From Tepidibacter hydrothermalis (GTDB taxonomy: Bacteria; Bacillota; Clostridia; Peptostreptococcales; Peptostreptococcaceae): 64,000 nucleotides of DNA. Under the pieces are notes generated by a model. The model did not search any database and was not told where the DNA came from. It saw only the letters and a list, made by a program, of their open reading frames with translations. Numbering within the stretch: position 1 is the first letter of the stretch; every line of letters starts with the position of its first letter. This document shows, piece by piece, positions 26,352 through 35,923 of this stretch. Position numbers and translations under genes: made by a program. The stretch spans positions 62,001 through 126,000 of the forward strand of contig NZ_CP120733.1 in NCBI RefSeq assembly GCF_029542625.1. The letters are read 5' to 3'.

Positions 26352-26570
26352 TTAGTTAATATGAACATTTTCAGTTTGAGTAGTTACAATCTCAGCTGAT
26401 TCTTTCTTAACGATGCTCTCTCCACTGAATTTAAACAGATTCTTAGATACTATATAATCCATCAAAGCATCTATAGCACTATCATCAACATCATCCTTTA
26501 AGCTATGAACCTTAACAGTCACCTTTTTACCGTCAGATTTAACAAACTTCATATCAAGTCTCTTTTCCAT
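26352..26570 (-). CDS. DUF2922 family small protein
   Basis: A 72-residue soluble protein, start ATG 26570 behind AAGGAGG. Its pattern (RLDMKFVKSDGKKVTVKVHS, then DDSAIDALMDYIVSKNLF) is the DUF2922 family, typically 70-75 residues. Function is unknown; it lies between YvrJ and DUF1659 genes, its normal partners. The three genes are on the same strand but are separated by a family-B repeat and a different palindromic element. Confidence 0.85.
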   Translation of the reverse strand: MEKRLDMKFVKSDGKKVTVKVHSLKDDVDDSAIDALMDYIVSKNLFKFSGESIVKKESAEIVTTQTENVHIN

Positions 26571-26610
26571 AATATTACCTCCTTATATTTTAAATTTCTC
26601 ATACCGGTTA

Positions 26611-26807
26611 GGTTTATTATATTTGCTGAGGTGAAACTGAAAATTCTGATAGACACCTATAACTAGCGACTTAAATTATTAAAGTTTTGAACGACTTTTA
26701 AATGTTTATTCCTACCTTATGAAGGTTCTGGACAGGAATAAAATTTAACCTAAGAGAGAAAATTTAATAATTTTAGTTGCGGGATTATAACAAAAATATA
26801 ATAAACC
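26611..26807 (-). repeat. Nested palindromic element, family C (single copy seen)
   Basis: The outer arms GGTTTATTATATTT (26611-26624) and AAATATAATAAACC (26794-26807) are perfect complements. Inside, GCGACTTAAATTATTAAAG faces a matching TTAATAATTTTAGTTGCG, and TTTATTCC faces GGAATAAA. The plan is like family A, but the sequence is unrelated. It lies between the DUF2922 and DUF1659 genes. Confidence 0.6.
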
Positions 26808-26810
26808 TTT

Positions 26811-26866
26811 AATATCTATAAAAATTCTATTGCATGAGCGGTATTTTCATAGATATATTTTGGATA
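26811..26866 (-). repeat. Miniature hairpin with the family-A end signature
   Basis: TATCTATAAAAAT pairs with a GGTATTTTCATAGATA arm. On the minus strand it reads CTATGAAAATACCGCTCATG, the family-A left end. It follows the DUF1659 stop and may terminate that gene. Confidence 0.5.
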
Positions 26867-26872
26867 CTATAA

Positions 26873-27094
26873 TTACTCGCTTAAATCAGTATCAACTACC
26901 TTTTTAACATCAACCAAAGAATTGCTCTGCATATCCTTCATCAAAGTAGTCATTCCAAATAGATCATCATCAGTTGCATCAAGTGATAGATTCTTAATAG
27001 ATGTTGTCTTAAATTTTTCAACACCTTTTTCATTGAGACCTAAAGAATACTTTAATTTCAGACTTGTTCCTGTTTTAATACTTGTTATTGCCAT
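26873..27094 (-). CDS. DUF1659 family small protein
   Basis: A 73-residue protein from ATG 27094 (MAITSIKTGTSLKLKY), which is preceded by AAAGGGGATGA; an in-frame TTG at 27112 overlaps that site. The family is small, basic and of unknown function, and usually sits next to DUF2922 and YvrJ genes, as in this window. It has no membrane segment. It is divergent from the YcdB-SLH gene at 27221 with about 125 bp between them. Confidence 0.85.
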   Translation of the reverse strand: MAITSIKTGTSLKLKYSLGLNEKGVEKFKTTSIKNLSLDATDDDLFGMTTLMKDMQSNSLVDVKKVVDTDLSE

Positions 27095-27155
27095 GTTATC
27101 ATCCCCTTTCAACTTTATATATGAATATGAAAGTATAAAAGAGACACTAAAAAAA

Positions 27156-27185
27156 TGTAATTTATTAACAAAAGAGTAGTATAAT
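27156..27185 (+). promoter_or_regulatory. Predicted promoter of the first YcdB-SLH gene
   Basis: TGTAAT, 18 bp, TATAAT. The same pair with the same spacing and similar spacer (TTATT-ACAA-AGTAG) stands before the paralog at 29649, which supports it as a real shared promoter. Confidence 0.55.
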
Positions 27186-27220
27186 TATAAAGGATATATA
27201 TTAATGAGGGGGGAAACGGA

Positions 27221-29410
27221 ATGAATTTTAGAAGAATTATTTTAAGTATTTTTACAGTATTTTTTGTATTGTGCGGTTCTATATTATCTTTTGCACAGCC
27301 TAATATATCAAAGGATGAAGCAAAGAAGACAGCAGAAAATGCATTAAAGAACTATATGGGTGTTGAGTTAGACGATAAATTTGAATCTAGAGTAGAGTTT
27401 AGAGACGAAAAATATAGAGATAAATCTGTATGGAGTATGAGATGGAATAAGTACAAAGAGGATGTAGACATAAATATAAATGCAGAAATAGATTCTAATA
27501 GTGGCAAAATATTAGCATTAAGATATCATAATTGGAGTCATAATGATTATAATAGATCGATGCCTAGTATGACAAAAGAAGAAGCTAAAAAAATAGCTGA
27601 TGATTTTTTGAAGAAAATAAATCCTGTTGAAAGTAGTAAGGTGAAACTTAATGATGATAATTATATGTCACAAAGATTTAGAGGAGCACCGTATTATTTT
27701 GAGTATGTAAGAGAGGAAAATGGAATTGAGTTTAGAGGAAATAATATAGAGATACAAGTCAATGGAAATACAGGTAAGGTAGAATTGTATAGACTTGATT
27801 GGGATTATAATGTGAAATTTGATGATAATAAAGATCTTATAGATAAAGAAAAGGCAAAACAGATATTAAAAGACAATACTGATATGAAGCTTGTATATTC
27901 AGATATAGATAAAAATGATGACAATAAACCTGAGCGTATAGAGCTATATTATAAGCCATATAATGAAAAAGGCGTTTTAGTAGATGCAAAAAACGGAGAT
28001 ATGATTAGATGGGATGGAGCTAAAAATGAGTTAAAATACAAGGATATAAAAGATGAAGAAAAAGAAAAAATATATAAAAATAGCACTAAGCCTCAAAAAC
28101 ACAGTACGGAATTAACAGAGAAAGAGGCTAGAGATAGAATAAACTCTATTGTAAAAAATTTTGTAAAAGGTGATTTTGAAGTTGATTTCTTAAGATATGA
28201 AGAAAATGACGATTACTATATGGCAAGAGGAAGAAAAATATGGGAAGCTGAGCTTGATATTAAAGACAAAGATAGAGATGGAAGAGTGTCAATAGATGCA
28301 CTTACAGGTGAAATTATATCTTTTGATACTTATATCTTTAGAGATGAAGAAGATATTACTCCTAAAATTACTTGGAGTGAAGGATATGACAAGGCTATAG
28401 ATACTTTAAGTAAATATTATGGATATAATATAAAAGATTTGGATACTAAATTAGTAGAGCAAAAAGGTTATTATTATAGTAATGGCAAAAAAATAAATAC
28501 AGATTCATATTACTATACTTTTGCAAGAGTTAACAATAAAACACAATATGAAAACAATAGTATATCTATAGGTGTTGATGCAATAACTGGAGATATAATA
28601 GAAATAGAATATGAATGGGATAATGATGTTAAGTTTCCAGAATGTAAGAATATAGTTGATAAAGATAAGTCAAAAGAGATATACTTTGATAATAGTGATA
28701 TTGAATTAGGTTACACTACTATTGGGAATGAAGAAGAAAACAATAAACAAGCCACTTTAGCATATAAATTAGAAGACAGATATGGATTTGATAAAGTTGA
28801 TGCAATCACTGGAAAAGCATTGGATTATAATGGAGATGAATTCAGCAAGAAGGATGATAAAGATTATTCAGATAAATTAAAAGATCATTGGGCTAAAAAA
28901 GAGCTTACAATACTAAGTGATAACCATATAATAGATTTGAAAGAGTTTGAATCTAGTAAAGAAATATCTAAAATTGATGCTATAAAGATGGTTGTAAATG
29001 CTAAAGGTTATAATACTTATAGAGCAAATGATATTAAGGATCTTAAGTTCAAAGATATAAAAGATAATGATGAAGATCTATCTTATATAAAATTGGCTGT
29101 TGAGTATGAATTTGTAGAAAATAAGGAAGAAAACTTCAACAAGGATTCTAATATAACAAGAGAAGAAATGGCTAAGTTGATAGTTAAGCTTATAGATAAA
29201 GAAGAAATGGCTAAGATGAAGGGTGTATATTCACTTGAATTCAGTGATGAAGCTAGTATAGATAGTAACTACAAGGGATATGTAGCTGTATGCAAGGGTC
29301 TTGGCATAATAAATGGAGGTAATTCAAGTTTTAGACCTAAGGATAATGCTACTATGACAGAGATGGCTGTAACTATATACAACGCTTTATCCAAGTCTGG
29401 AATCGAATAA
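27221..29410 (+). CDS. Secreted YcdB/PepSY-repeat protein with SLH domains (paralog 1)
   Basis: A 729-residue exported protein, start ATG 27221 after GAGGGGGG, signal peptide to about SFAQPN (residue 26). Five or six YcdB/PepSY-like units follow, each starting with a D-E-A-K or E-E-A-K helix (KDEAKKTAENALKNY, KEEAKKIADDFLKKI, TEKEARDRINSIV) and ending in a beta pair with NGNTGKV or DAITGEI. Three SLH domains end the protein (about 545-725: KDHWAKKEL, DLSYIKLAVE, YKGYVAVCKGLGI). PepSY units often inhibit or bind peptidases; a surface role is inferred. The tandem neighbour at 29649 is a close copy, nearly identical in the SLH part. A GGGGCTA / TAGCCCC terminator follows. Confidence 0.87.
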   Translation: MNFRRIILSIFTVFFVLCGSILSFAQPNISKDEAKKTAENALKNYMGVELDDKFESRVEFRDEKYRDKSVWSMRWNKYKEDVDININAEIDSNSGKILALRYHNWSHNDYNRSMPSMTKEEAKKIADDFLKKINPVESSKVKLNDDNYMSQRFRGAPYYFEYVREENGIEFRGNNIEIQVNGNTGKVELYRLDWDYNVKFDDNKDLIDKEKAKQILKDNTDMKLVYSDIDKNDDNKPERIELYYKPYNEKGVLVDAKNGDMIRWDGAKNELKYKDIKDEEKEKIYKNSTKPQKHSTELTEKEARDRINSIVKNFVKGDFEVDFLRYEENDDYYMARGRKIWEAELDIKDKDRDGRVSIDALTGEIISFDTYIFRDEEDITPKITWSEGYDKAIDTLSKYYGYNIKDLDTKLVEQKGYYYSNGKKINTDSYYYTFARVNNKTQYENNSISIGVDAITGDIIEIEYEWDNDVKFPECKNIVDKDKSKEIYFDNSDIELGYTTIGNEEENNKQATLAYKLEDRYGFDKVDAITGKALDYNGDEFSKKDDKDYSDKLKDHWAKKELTILSDNHIIDLKEFESSKEISKIDAIKMVVNAKGYNTYRANDIKDLKFKDIKDNDEDLSYIKLAVEYEFVENKEENFNKDSNITREEMAKLIVKLIDKEEMAKMKGVYSLEFSDEASIDSNYKGYVAVCKGLGIINGGNSSFRPKDNATMTEMAVTIYNALSKSGIE

Positions 29411-29437
29411 TAGCAATATATTTGAATAGAAATATTA

Positions 29438-29467
29438 ATGAAGGGGCTAGAATTAGCCCCTTTTAAA
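29438..29467 (+). terminator. Terminator after YcdB-SLH paralog 1
   Basis: AAGGGGCTA, loop GAAT, TAGCCCCTTTT. Confidence 0.85.
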
Positions 29468-29584
29468 TTTATCCAAAAGCTAAGATATCTAAGACTTAAC
29501 ATTATTAATGCTTGAGATAATAACTCGGTTCTAAGTTAAGAGGAACTTTATATCAAAAAAGAATTATAAAATGTACTGAAAAAA

Positions 29585-29614
29585 TGTAATTTATTTACAA
29601 GAATATAGTATAAT
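29585..29614 (+). promoter_or_regulatory. Predicted promoter of the second YcdB-SLH gene
   Basis: TGTAAT, 18 bp, TATAAT. It is nearly identical to the promoter at 27156, so the duplication included the control region. Confidence 0.55.
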
Positions 29615-29648
29615 GGTAAAGGGTTCGTATTAACAAGGGGGGGACGGT

Positions 29649-31826
29649 ATGAATTTTAGAAGAATTGTGTTAAGTATTTTTACAGTACTTTTTGTATTAT
29701 TTGGTTCGATACTATCTTTTGCTCAATCTAATATATCAAAGGATGAGGCTAAGAAGATCAGTGAGAATGTGGTAAAAAATTATCTCGGGATACAATTAGA
29801 TAATAAGTTTGAATCTAGATTAGAGCTTGAAGAGGATAATTATAGAGATATAAGTGTGTGGAGTATGAATTGGAATAAGCATGAGGATGATATAGACGTA
29901 GATATAGATGTAGAAATAGATTCTACTAATGGTAAAATAGTAGGGTTTAGATATGATACTTGGGATGAAAATAGACTAGTTGCAACTATGACAAAGGAAG
30001 AAGCTAAAAAAATAGCTGATGATTTTTTAAAGAAAATAAATCCTAATGAGAGTACTAAGGTAAGACTTGCTGATGATAGTTATTTTTCAAGAAATTTTAG
30101 AGGGCCAAATTATAACTTTGTATATGTAAGACAGGAGAATGGACTTGACTTTGAACAAAATACAATAGAAATAGAAGTCAATGGAAATACAGGTAAGGTT
30201 GAAAGTTATAGATTGAATTGGGATTACAATATGAAATTTGATGAAAATAAAGATGTTATATCTAAGGACAAGGCTCAGCAGATATTAAAGGATAATGTTG
30301 ATATGGAACTTGTATATTATGATGTAGATAAAAATTATGATGGGAATTCTGAGGATATAAAATTATCTTATGTTCCACAATGTGAAAAAGGATTTTTAGT
30401 AGATGCTAAAAGTGGAAAAGTAGTTGGATGGGACGGATTAAATAATGAATTAAAATATAAGGATATAAAAGAGGAAGAAAAAGAGAAAATATATGAAAAA
30501 AGTACTCAGCCTAAAGAGAGAAGCACAGAATTAACAGAAAAAGAGGCTAAGGATATAATTGAATCTATTGCAAAAGAAATTATAAAAGATGATTTTGAAA
30601 TTGATAGATTAAGATATGAAGAAAATAGTTCACGCTTTAGAGCAAGAGGAAAAAATATATGGAGAGCTAATTTTGATGTTAAAAACAAAGATTTAGATGG
30701 AAGTATATATATAAATGCGCTTACAGGTGAACTGATATCATTTGATTCTTATAATTTTGATGATGAGGAGGAATTCGATCCTAAGTTAAGCTGGAGTGAA
30801 GGATATGATAAGTCAGTAGATATTTTGAGTAAGTATTATGGATATAATATTAAGGACATAAATACTAAATTAATAGAAGAAGACTCTTATGTTTATATCA
30901 ATGGTAGAAAAATAAATACACAAACATATCACTATAACTTCGCAAGAGTTAATGACAAAATAGATTATCAAAACAATAGTATACGTGTAGGTATTGATGT
31001 TAAAACAGGTGATATAACAGAGATAGAATATAGATGGGATAAAGAAGCTAAATTCCCAACTGTTGAAAATGTAATTGATAAAGATAAAGCTAAGGATATA
31101 TACTTTGATAATGCTGATATAAAATTAGGTTATTTCAATATTGAAAATGGAAAAGATATTGAAAATACAAAAGTTTTATATAGCATAAAAGATATGTATA
31201 TGATAGCACATATAGATTCAGTTACTGGAGAAGTATTAGATTATAGTGGAAATAAATTTGAGAAAAATGATGATAAAAACTATTCTGATAAAGTAAAAGA
31301 TCATTGGGCTAAAAAAGAGCTTACAATACTAAGTGATAATAAGATAATAGATTTGAAAGAGTTTGAACCTAATAAAGAATTATCTAAAATAGATGCTATA
31401 AAGATGGTTGTAAATGCTAAAGGTTATAACACTTATAGAGCAAATGATATTAAGGATCTTAAGTTCAAAGATATAAAAGATAATGATGAAGATATGTCTT
31501 ATATAAAGCTTGCAGTTGAGTATGGATTTGTAGAGAATAAAGAAGAAAACTTCAACAAGGATTCTAAGATAACAAGACAAGAGATGGCTAAGATGATAGT
31601 TAAGCTTATAGATAAAGAAGAAATGGCAAATATGAAAGGTGTATATTCACTTGAATTTAGTGATGAGGCTAGTATAGATAATAATTACAAAGGATATGTA
31701 GCTGTGTGCAAGGGACTTGGAATAATAAATGGAGGTAATTCAAGTTTTAGACCTAAGGATAATGCTACTATGACAGAGATGGCTGTGAGTATATACAAGG
31801 CTTTATCAAATCCTGAAATACAATAA
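29649..31826 (+). CDS. Secreted YcdB/PepSY-repeat protein with SLH domains (paralog 2)
   Basis: A 725-residue tandem paralog of the gene at 27221. It starts at ATG 29649 behind AGGGGGGGG, with the same signal peptide pattern (IVLSIFTVLFVLFGSILSFA), the same PepSY-like units and the same three SLH domains. By eye, about two-thirds of N-terminal residues match and more than nine-tenths of the last 190 residues match, with nearly identical DNA there; this suggests recent gene conversion or selection on the anchor. A strong terminator follows. Its binding partner is unknown. Confidence 0.87.
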   Translation: MNFRRIVLSIFTVLFVLFGSILSFAQSNISKDEAKKISENVVKNYLGIQLDNKFESRLELEEDNYRDISVWSMNWNKHEDDIDVDIDVEIDSTNGKIVGFRYDTWDENRLVATMTKEEAKKIADDFLKKINPNESTKVRLADDSYFSRNFRGPNYNFVYVRQENGLDFEQNTIEIEVNGNTGKVESYRLNWDYNMKFDENKDVISKDKAQQILKDNVDMELVYYDVDKNYDGNSEDIKLSYVPQCEKGFLVDAKSGKVVGWDGLNNELKYKDIKEEEKEKIYEKSTQPKERSTELTEKEAKDIIESIAKEIIKDDFEIDRLRYEENSSRFRARGKNIWRANFDVKNKDLDGSIYINALTGELISFDSYNFDDEEEFDPKLSWSEGYDKSVDILSKYYGYNIKDINTKLIEEDSYVYINGRKINTQTYHYNFARVNDKIDYQNNSIRVGIDVKTGDITEIEYRWDKEAKFPTVENVIDKDKAKDIYFDNADIKLGYFNIENGKDIENTKVLYSIKDMYMIAHIDSVTGEVLDYSGNKFEKNDDKNYSDKVKDHWAKKELTILSDNKIIDLKEFEPNKELSKIDAIKMVVNAKGYNTYRANDIKDLKFKDIKDNDEDMSYIKLAVEYGFVENKEENFNKDSKITRQEMAKMIVKLIDKEEMANMKGVYSLEFSDEASIDNNYKGYVAVCKGLGIINGGNSSFRPKDNATMTEMAVSIYKALSNPEIQ

Positions 31827-31870
31827 TAGTAATATGTTTTAAGCTGAAATTTTAATTAAAGTTAGATTAA

Positions 31871-31919
31871 GTACCCTATAAAGTGGGCAATTAAAAAGCC
31901 TACCTTATAGGGTATTTTT
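31871..31919 (+). terminator. Terminator after YcdB-SLH paralog 2
   Basis: TACCCTATAAAGTGGGC pairs with GCCTACCTTATAGGGTA, followed by TTTTTG. Confidence 0.85.
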
Positions 31920-32023
31920 GTTTATTATGAGATTATAAAATCCAAAAAACAATTGTTTGATTTTTAAGAATTGTTGCAATGAACTTAATATTATGTAATT
32001 ATAGAATTGATGAGGTGATAATC

Positions 32024-33610
32024 ATGAAGAAGAATCTTTCTTTTCAAACTAAGATTACTATACCAATAATAATATTAATTCTTGTATCAATAGGTATGAG
32101 TATTTTATTTATAGGAAAATGGTCATTAGATAATATTCAAAATAAGGTAGAGGATAATATAAAAAATGTATCTTTAATATTAGCTAGTTCACCTGATGTT
32201 CAAAGTGCACTTAAGGAAAAAGATTTTGAAAAAATTCAAGAAAGTACGCACAAACTATTAGATGAATTAGATGAAGTAGATATTATTACTATAGCTGATA
32301 TGAATGGAATAAGATATGCTCATCCAAATCCAGACAAGCTTGGAAAACGTTTTGTAGGAGGAGATGAAGTAAAGGTTATAAATGAAGGTGTGGGTTATAT
32401 ATCAAAAGCCAAGGGAACGCTTGGAATTTCTATTAGAGCCTTTGAGCCTATTTTTTATGAAAATGAGCAAATTGGATTTGTGATGGTTGGAGTACTATAT
32501 GAGGATATTAAAGATTTCAGAGAAGATGCTCTTTTAACTATATTTGGATTTACTTTGTTTGGAATAATTCTAGGAATAATAGGTGCATTAGTAATTGCAA
32601 AGAGAACAAAAGATAGTCTTTTAGGATTAGAGCCTTATGAAATTGTATATTTGTATAAGGAAAATAGGGCTATGCTTGAATCTATAATAGAAGGTATTAT
32701 TGCCATTGATTCAAATGGAAAAATTACTTTAGTTAATGATTATGCTATAAAAATACTTAATATAAAGAAACCAAATGTAATAGGAGAGTATGTATTAGAT
32801 GTATTTCCAACAAGTAGATTATTGGAAGTTTTAAAAAGTGGAGAAGGTGAGTATAACGAAGAACAAATTATAAATGATACGGTTATACTAACTAATAGGG
32901 TTCCTATGAAGGATGGAGATGAAATTATAGGAGCCATGGCATCGTTCAATGATAGAACAAAGGTCAAGAGATTGGCAGAAGAAATTACAGGTGTAAGGCA
33001 AATTGTACAAGCACTAAGGGCAAATACTCATGAATTTATGAATAAATTACATGTTATATTAGGGCTTATAAAGCTAGATGAGATAGATGAGTTAAGAAAA
33101 TATATTAAAGATATTGTAAAAGAGCAGGAACAAACAAGGTTTTTTCTTACAAAGAGTATAAAGAATCCAACTATATCAGCAATTATACTTGGCAAGTTAA
33201 ATAGAGCTAAGGAATTGAATGTAGATATGGAGTTATATGAAAATTGCTATCTTGAGAAATACTATAAAAATATACAAAATGAAAATTTAGTAACTATTAT
33301 TGGGAATTTACTAGACAATGCTATGGAGGCTATTGTAAGAAAAGGAGAAGATGGAGAAATCTATTTTAGAATAGAGGATGTTGATGATTTTATAGAAATA
33401 GAAGTCCATGATAATGGAATAGGTATAGAAGAGGAAAATATACAGCGAATCTTCAAAAGAGGTTTTACAACAAAAAAAGACGAAGGAGGAACAGGATTAT
33501 TCTTAGTTGAGAAGAGTATTAAGAAGTTAGATGGTGAATTGAGTATAGACTCTAAGTATAAAGAAGGAACAAGCATTTTAGTTAAAATACCTAAGGAGGT
33601 CAAGGGATGA
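32024..33610 (+). CDS. CitA/MalK-type sensor histidine kinase
   Basis: 528 residues from ATG 32024, which follows GAGGTGATAATC; an in-frame ATG at 31979 has no site. Order: membrane helix 1 (about 10-30), extracellular single-Cache (PASC) domain (about 35-175), membrane helix 2 (about 178-200), cytoplasmic PAS (about 215-320), then the kinase core. H336 in THEFMNKLH is the phosphorylated histidine, NLLDNAMEAI is the N box, and DNGIGI and GGTGLFL are the G boxes. This family senses citrate, malate or fumarate. It overlaps its response regulator by 4 bp, and a malic enzyme and dicarboxylate symporter follow, so malate is the likely signal. Confidence 0.92.
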   Translation: MKKNLSFQTKITIPIIILILVSIGMSILFIGKWSLDNIQNKVEDNIKNVSLILASSPDVQSALKEKDFEKIQESTHKLLDELDEVDIITIADMNGIRYAHPNPDKLGKRFVGGDEVKVINEGVGYISKAKGTLGISIRAFEPIFYENEQIGFVMVGVLYEDIKDFREDALLTIFGFTLFGIILGIIGALVIAKRTKDSLLGLEPYEIVYLYKENRAMLESIIEGIIAIDSNGKITLVNDYAIKILNIKKPNVIGEYVLDVFPTSRLLEVLKSGEGEYNEEQIINDTVILTNRVPMKDGDEIIGAMASFNDRTKVKRLAEEITGVRQIVQALRANTHEFMNKLHVILGLIKLDEIDELRKYIKDIVKEQEQTRFFLTKSIKNPTISAIILGKLNRAKELNVDMELYENCYLEKYYKNIQNENLVTIIGNLLDNAMEAIVRKGEDGEIYFRIEDVDDFIEIEVHDNGIGIEEENIQRIFKRGFTTKKDEGGTGLFLVEKSIKKLDGELSIDSKYKEGTSILVKIPKEVKG

Positions 33611-34296
33611 TTAATGTACTTATTGTAGAAGATGATCCTATGTTGGCAGAATTAAATAAAAGATTTGTTAATAAAATAGATGGATTTAAGGTTGAATGTG
33701 TTGCAAATAACGGAGAAGATGCAATTAAAAAAATAGATGATAGTAAAATCGATTTGGTAATATTAGATATTTACATGCCTAAGATAGATGGGATGGAACT
33801 GTTTAGAATGGTTAGAAGTCAAAATAAAATGATAGACTTTATATTGGTTACTGCTGCAAATGATACAGAGAAAATTAATGAAGCCTTAAAGTTAGGTGCA
33901 GTAGACTATTTGGTAAAGCCATTTGAATTTGATAGATTAGAAAAATCATTATTAAATTATAAAGATAGGAAAAATTTATTAGTTAAAAAGCCTTTTGTAG
34001 AACAAAAGGAAATAGATAAGTTGTTTATGAAATCATATAAGCAGGAGAAAGAAAAAGATTTAAAAAAAGGATTGCATAAATTCACATTAAATAGAATAAT
34101 GAAGTTTTTAAAAGAGAACAAAGATGAGTTACTATCTAGTGAAGTTATATCAGAAAATATGGGTATGTCAAAAGTTACGATTAGAAGGTATTTAGATTAT
34201 CTAGATGAAATAGGGAGTGTTGAGAAAAAAATAGAGTATGGCTCTAGGGGAAGACCTTCATATCTTTATAAGTATAAAAATTCGTCTACTCGCTAA
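33607..34296 (+). CDS. CitB/MalR-type response regulator
   Basis: A 229-residue partner of the kinase; its ATG 33607 overlaps the kinase end, with AAGGAGG upstream. The receiver covers residues 1-120, with acidic pocket E8-D9-D10, phosphorylated D54 (LDIYMP), T83-type switch (VTAAND) and K in YLVKPFEF. The C-terminal HTH (about 165-220: SSEVISENMGMSKVTIRRYL, then GRPSYLYKY) is the CitB/DcuR type. It should activate the malate genes starting at 34709. The last codons run directly into a reversed family-B repeat. Confidence 0.93.
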   Translation: MINVLIVEDDPMLAELNKRFVNKIDGFKVECVANNGEDAIKKIDDSKIDLVILDIYMPKIDGMELFRMVRSQNKMIDFILVTAANDTEKINEALKLGAVDYLVKPFEFDRLEKSLLNYKDRKNLLVKKPFVEQKEIDKLFMKSYKQEKEKDLKKGLHKFTLNRIMKFLKENKDELLSSEVISENMGMSKVTIRRYLDYLDEIGSVEKKIEYGSRGRPSYLYKYKNSSTR

Positions 34297-34414
34297 CGCG
34301 GTGACTCATGCCGCCAACGATCCTTACAGGCTCCGTTGCTCAAAAATAGTTGCAAGTGTAGTTCCTAATCAATGTTATGTATAGATTGAAAACTTTATAA
34401 TCTCCTATATTGTA
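34272..34414 (-). repeat. Family-B repeat, copy B5, overlapping the regulator's 3' end
   Basis: On the minus strand: GAGATTATAAAGTTTTCAAT, GGAACTACACTTGCAACTAT, AGCAACGGAGCC-TGTA-AGGATCGTTG, GCGGCATGAGTCACCGCG, then GCGAGTAGACGAATTTTTAT. The end of the repeat supplies the last codons of the response regulator (from about 34280), including its stop. Confidence 0.7.
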
Positions 34415-34495
34415 AAAAATTCGTCTACTCGCTAACTCGGTGACTTATGTTGCCAACGATCCTTACAGGCTGCGTTGCTTAGTATATAAAAAAAT
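34415..34495 (-). repeat. Family-B repeat, copy B6, in tandem with B5
   Basis: A second, shorter unit in the same direction: CAACGCAGCC-TGTA-AGGATCGTTG, then GCAACATAAGTCACCGAG and GCGAGTAGACGAATTTTTTA. It lacks the left part. Confidence 0.65.
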
Positions 34496-34497
34496 AA

Positions 34498-34537
34498 AAC
34501 TCTTATTGATAATGTATTGTCAATAAGAGTTTTTTAA
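34498..34537 (+). terminator. Terminator of the two-component operon
   Basis: AACTCTTATTGA pairs with TCAATAAGAGTT and a T-run follows. The remaining 34538-34708 stretch is the leader of the malic enzyme gene, with no obvious riboswitch. Confidence 0.85.
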
Positions 34538-34708
34538 CGTTTATACGGTATTTGAAATTTGAAAAATAAATAACAATATATTTTTAATTTACTAAATATT
34601 TAGAATAAGTTGTAAATATTGAAAATACTGACGAAACAACATAACATTTAAGTTAACACAAACGAATAGGGAGAATTAATTTAAAACATAAAGGAGAGCG
34701 ATGAAAAC

Positions 34709-35881
34709 ATGGATTATTCTAAAAAAGCATTAGAGGTGCATGAGGAATACAAAGGAAAGATTAGTGTTGTATCTAAGGTTGCTGTAACTAATAAGGATGA
34801 ATTGAGTGTAGCATATACACCAGGTGTTGCACAGCCATGTAGAGAAATTGCAAAAAATAAGGAAGATGTTTATAAGTATACTTCAAAGGGAAATTTAGTT
34901 GCGGTTGTAAGTGATGGAACTGCGGTACTTGGACTTGGAGATATTGGACCGGAGGCTGCAATGCCTGTAATGGAAGGAAAGGCTGTACTTTTTAAAGAGT
35001 TTGCAGGGGTAGATGCATTCCCTATATGTGTTGATACAAAGGATGTAGATGAGATTGTAGATTTGGTAAAAAAGATAGCTCCTACTTTTGGAGGAATTAA
35101 TCTTGAGGATATTTCTGCTCCAAGATGTATTGAAATCGAAAGAAGACTTAAAGAGGAACTAGATATTCCAGTATTTCATGATGATCAACATGGAACTGCT
35201 ATTGTAACAACTGCAGGATTAATAAATTCATTAAAACTCGTAAATAAAAGATGGGAAGATATAAAGATTGTAGTAAATGGATCAGGATCAGCAGGATCTG
35301 CAATTGTTAAGATGCTACTTAATATGGATGCAAAAAATATTTTAGTGTGCGGTATAGATGGAATATTGTATGAAGGCAAAGAAAGTAATAATGAATTAAA
35401 AGAAGAAATAGCTAAGATTACAAACCCTAACAATGAAAAGGGAAAATTAGAAGATGCAATGAAAAATGCTGATGTATTCATCGGAGTTTCAGCACCAGAT
35501 GTTGTTACAAAAGAGATGGTAGCTTCTATGAATAAGAATGCAATTGTGTTTGCAATGGCAAATCCTATTCCAGAAATTATGCCTCATTTAGCAAAAGAAG
35601 CAGGAGCAAGAGTAGTTGGTTCTGGAAGGTCTGATTTTGCAAATCAAATCAACAATGTTTTGGCTTTCCCAGGAATATTCAAGGGAGCATTAGCAGTAAG
35701 AGCAAGTGATATAAACGAAGAGATGAAGGTTGCAGCGGCTAATGCTATTGCAGAGATAATACAAGAGAGCGAATTGAATGAGGAATATATTATTCCAAAA
35801 CCTTTTGATACAAGAATTGTAGAAGCTGTTGCAAGTGCAGTTGAGAAGGCTGCTAGGGATACAGGTATTGCAAGAATTTAG
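34709..35881 (+). CDS. NAD(P)-dependent malic enzyme
   Basis: A 390-residue cytoplasmic enzyme converting malate to pyruvate, CO2 and NAD(P)H. It starts at ATG 34709, downstream of AAAGGAGAG. The N-terminal catalytic domain has the tyrosine and lysine region ([15 protein letters not shown]), [20 protein letters not shown] and the metal site in NLEDISAP, then FHDDQHGT. The NAD-binding domain begins with [11 protein letters not shown] (about residue 190). Length matches the short bacterial malic enzymes. It lies 42 bp upstream of the 2-hydroxycarboxylate transporter and after a malate-type sensor system: one pathway for malate uptake and use. Confidence 0.95.
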   Translation: MDYSKKALEVHEEYKGKISVVSKVAVTNKDELSVAYTPGVAQPCREIAKNKEDVYKYTSKGNLVAVVSDGTAVLGLGDIGPEAAMPVMEGKAVLFKEFAGVDAFPICVDTKDVDEIVDLVKKIAPTFGGINLEDISAPRCIEIERRLKEELDIPVFHDDQHGTAIVTTAGLINSLKLVNKRWEDIKIVVNGSGSAGSAIVKMLLNMDAKNILVCGIDGILYEGKESNNELKEEIAKITNPNNEKGKLEDAMKNADVFIGVSAPDVVTKEMVASMNKNAIVFAMANPIPEIMPHLAKEAGARVVGSGRSDFANQINNVLAFPGIFKGALAVRASDINEEMKVAAANAIAEIIQESELNEEYIIPKPFDTRIVEAVASAVEKAARDTGIARI

Positions 35882-35923
35882 AAATTATATGAGTTTTTAT
35901 AAAATAAAAAAGGAGGAAATAAT

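Noticed and set aside
27221-31826. The tandem YcdB-SLH pair as a composite transposon or assembly duplication
   Set aside because: The N-terminal halves have diverged clearly, and no flanking insertion sequence or direct repeat is present; it is an older tandem gene duplication.
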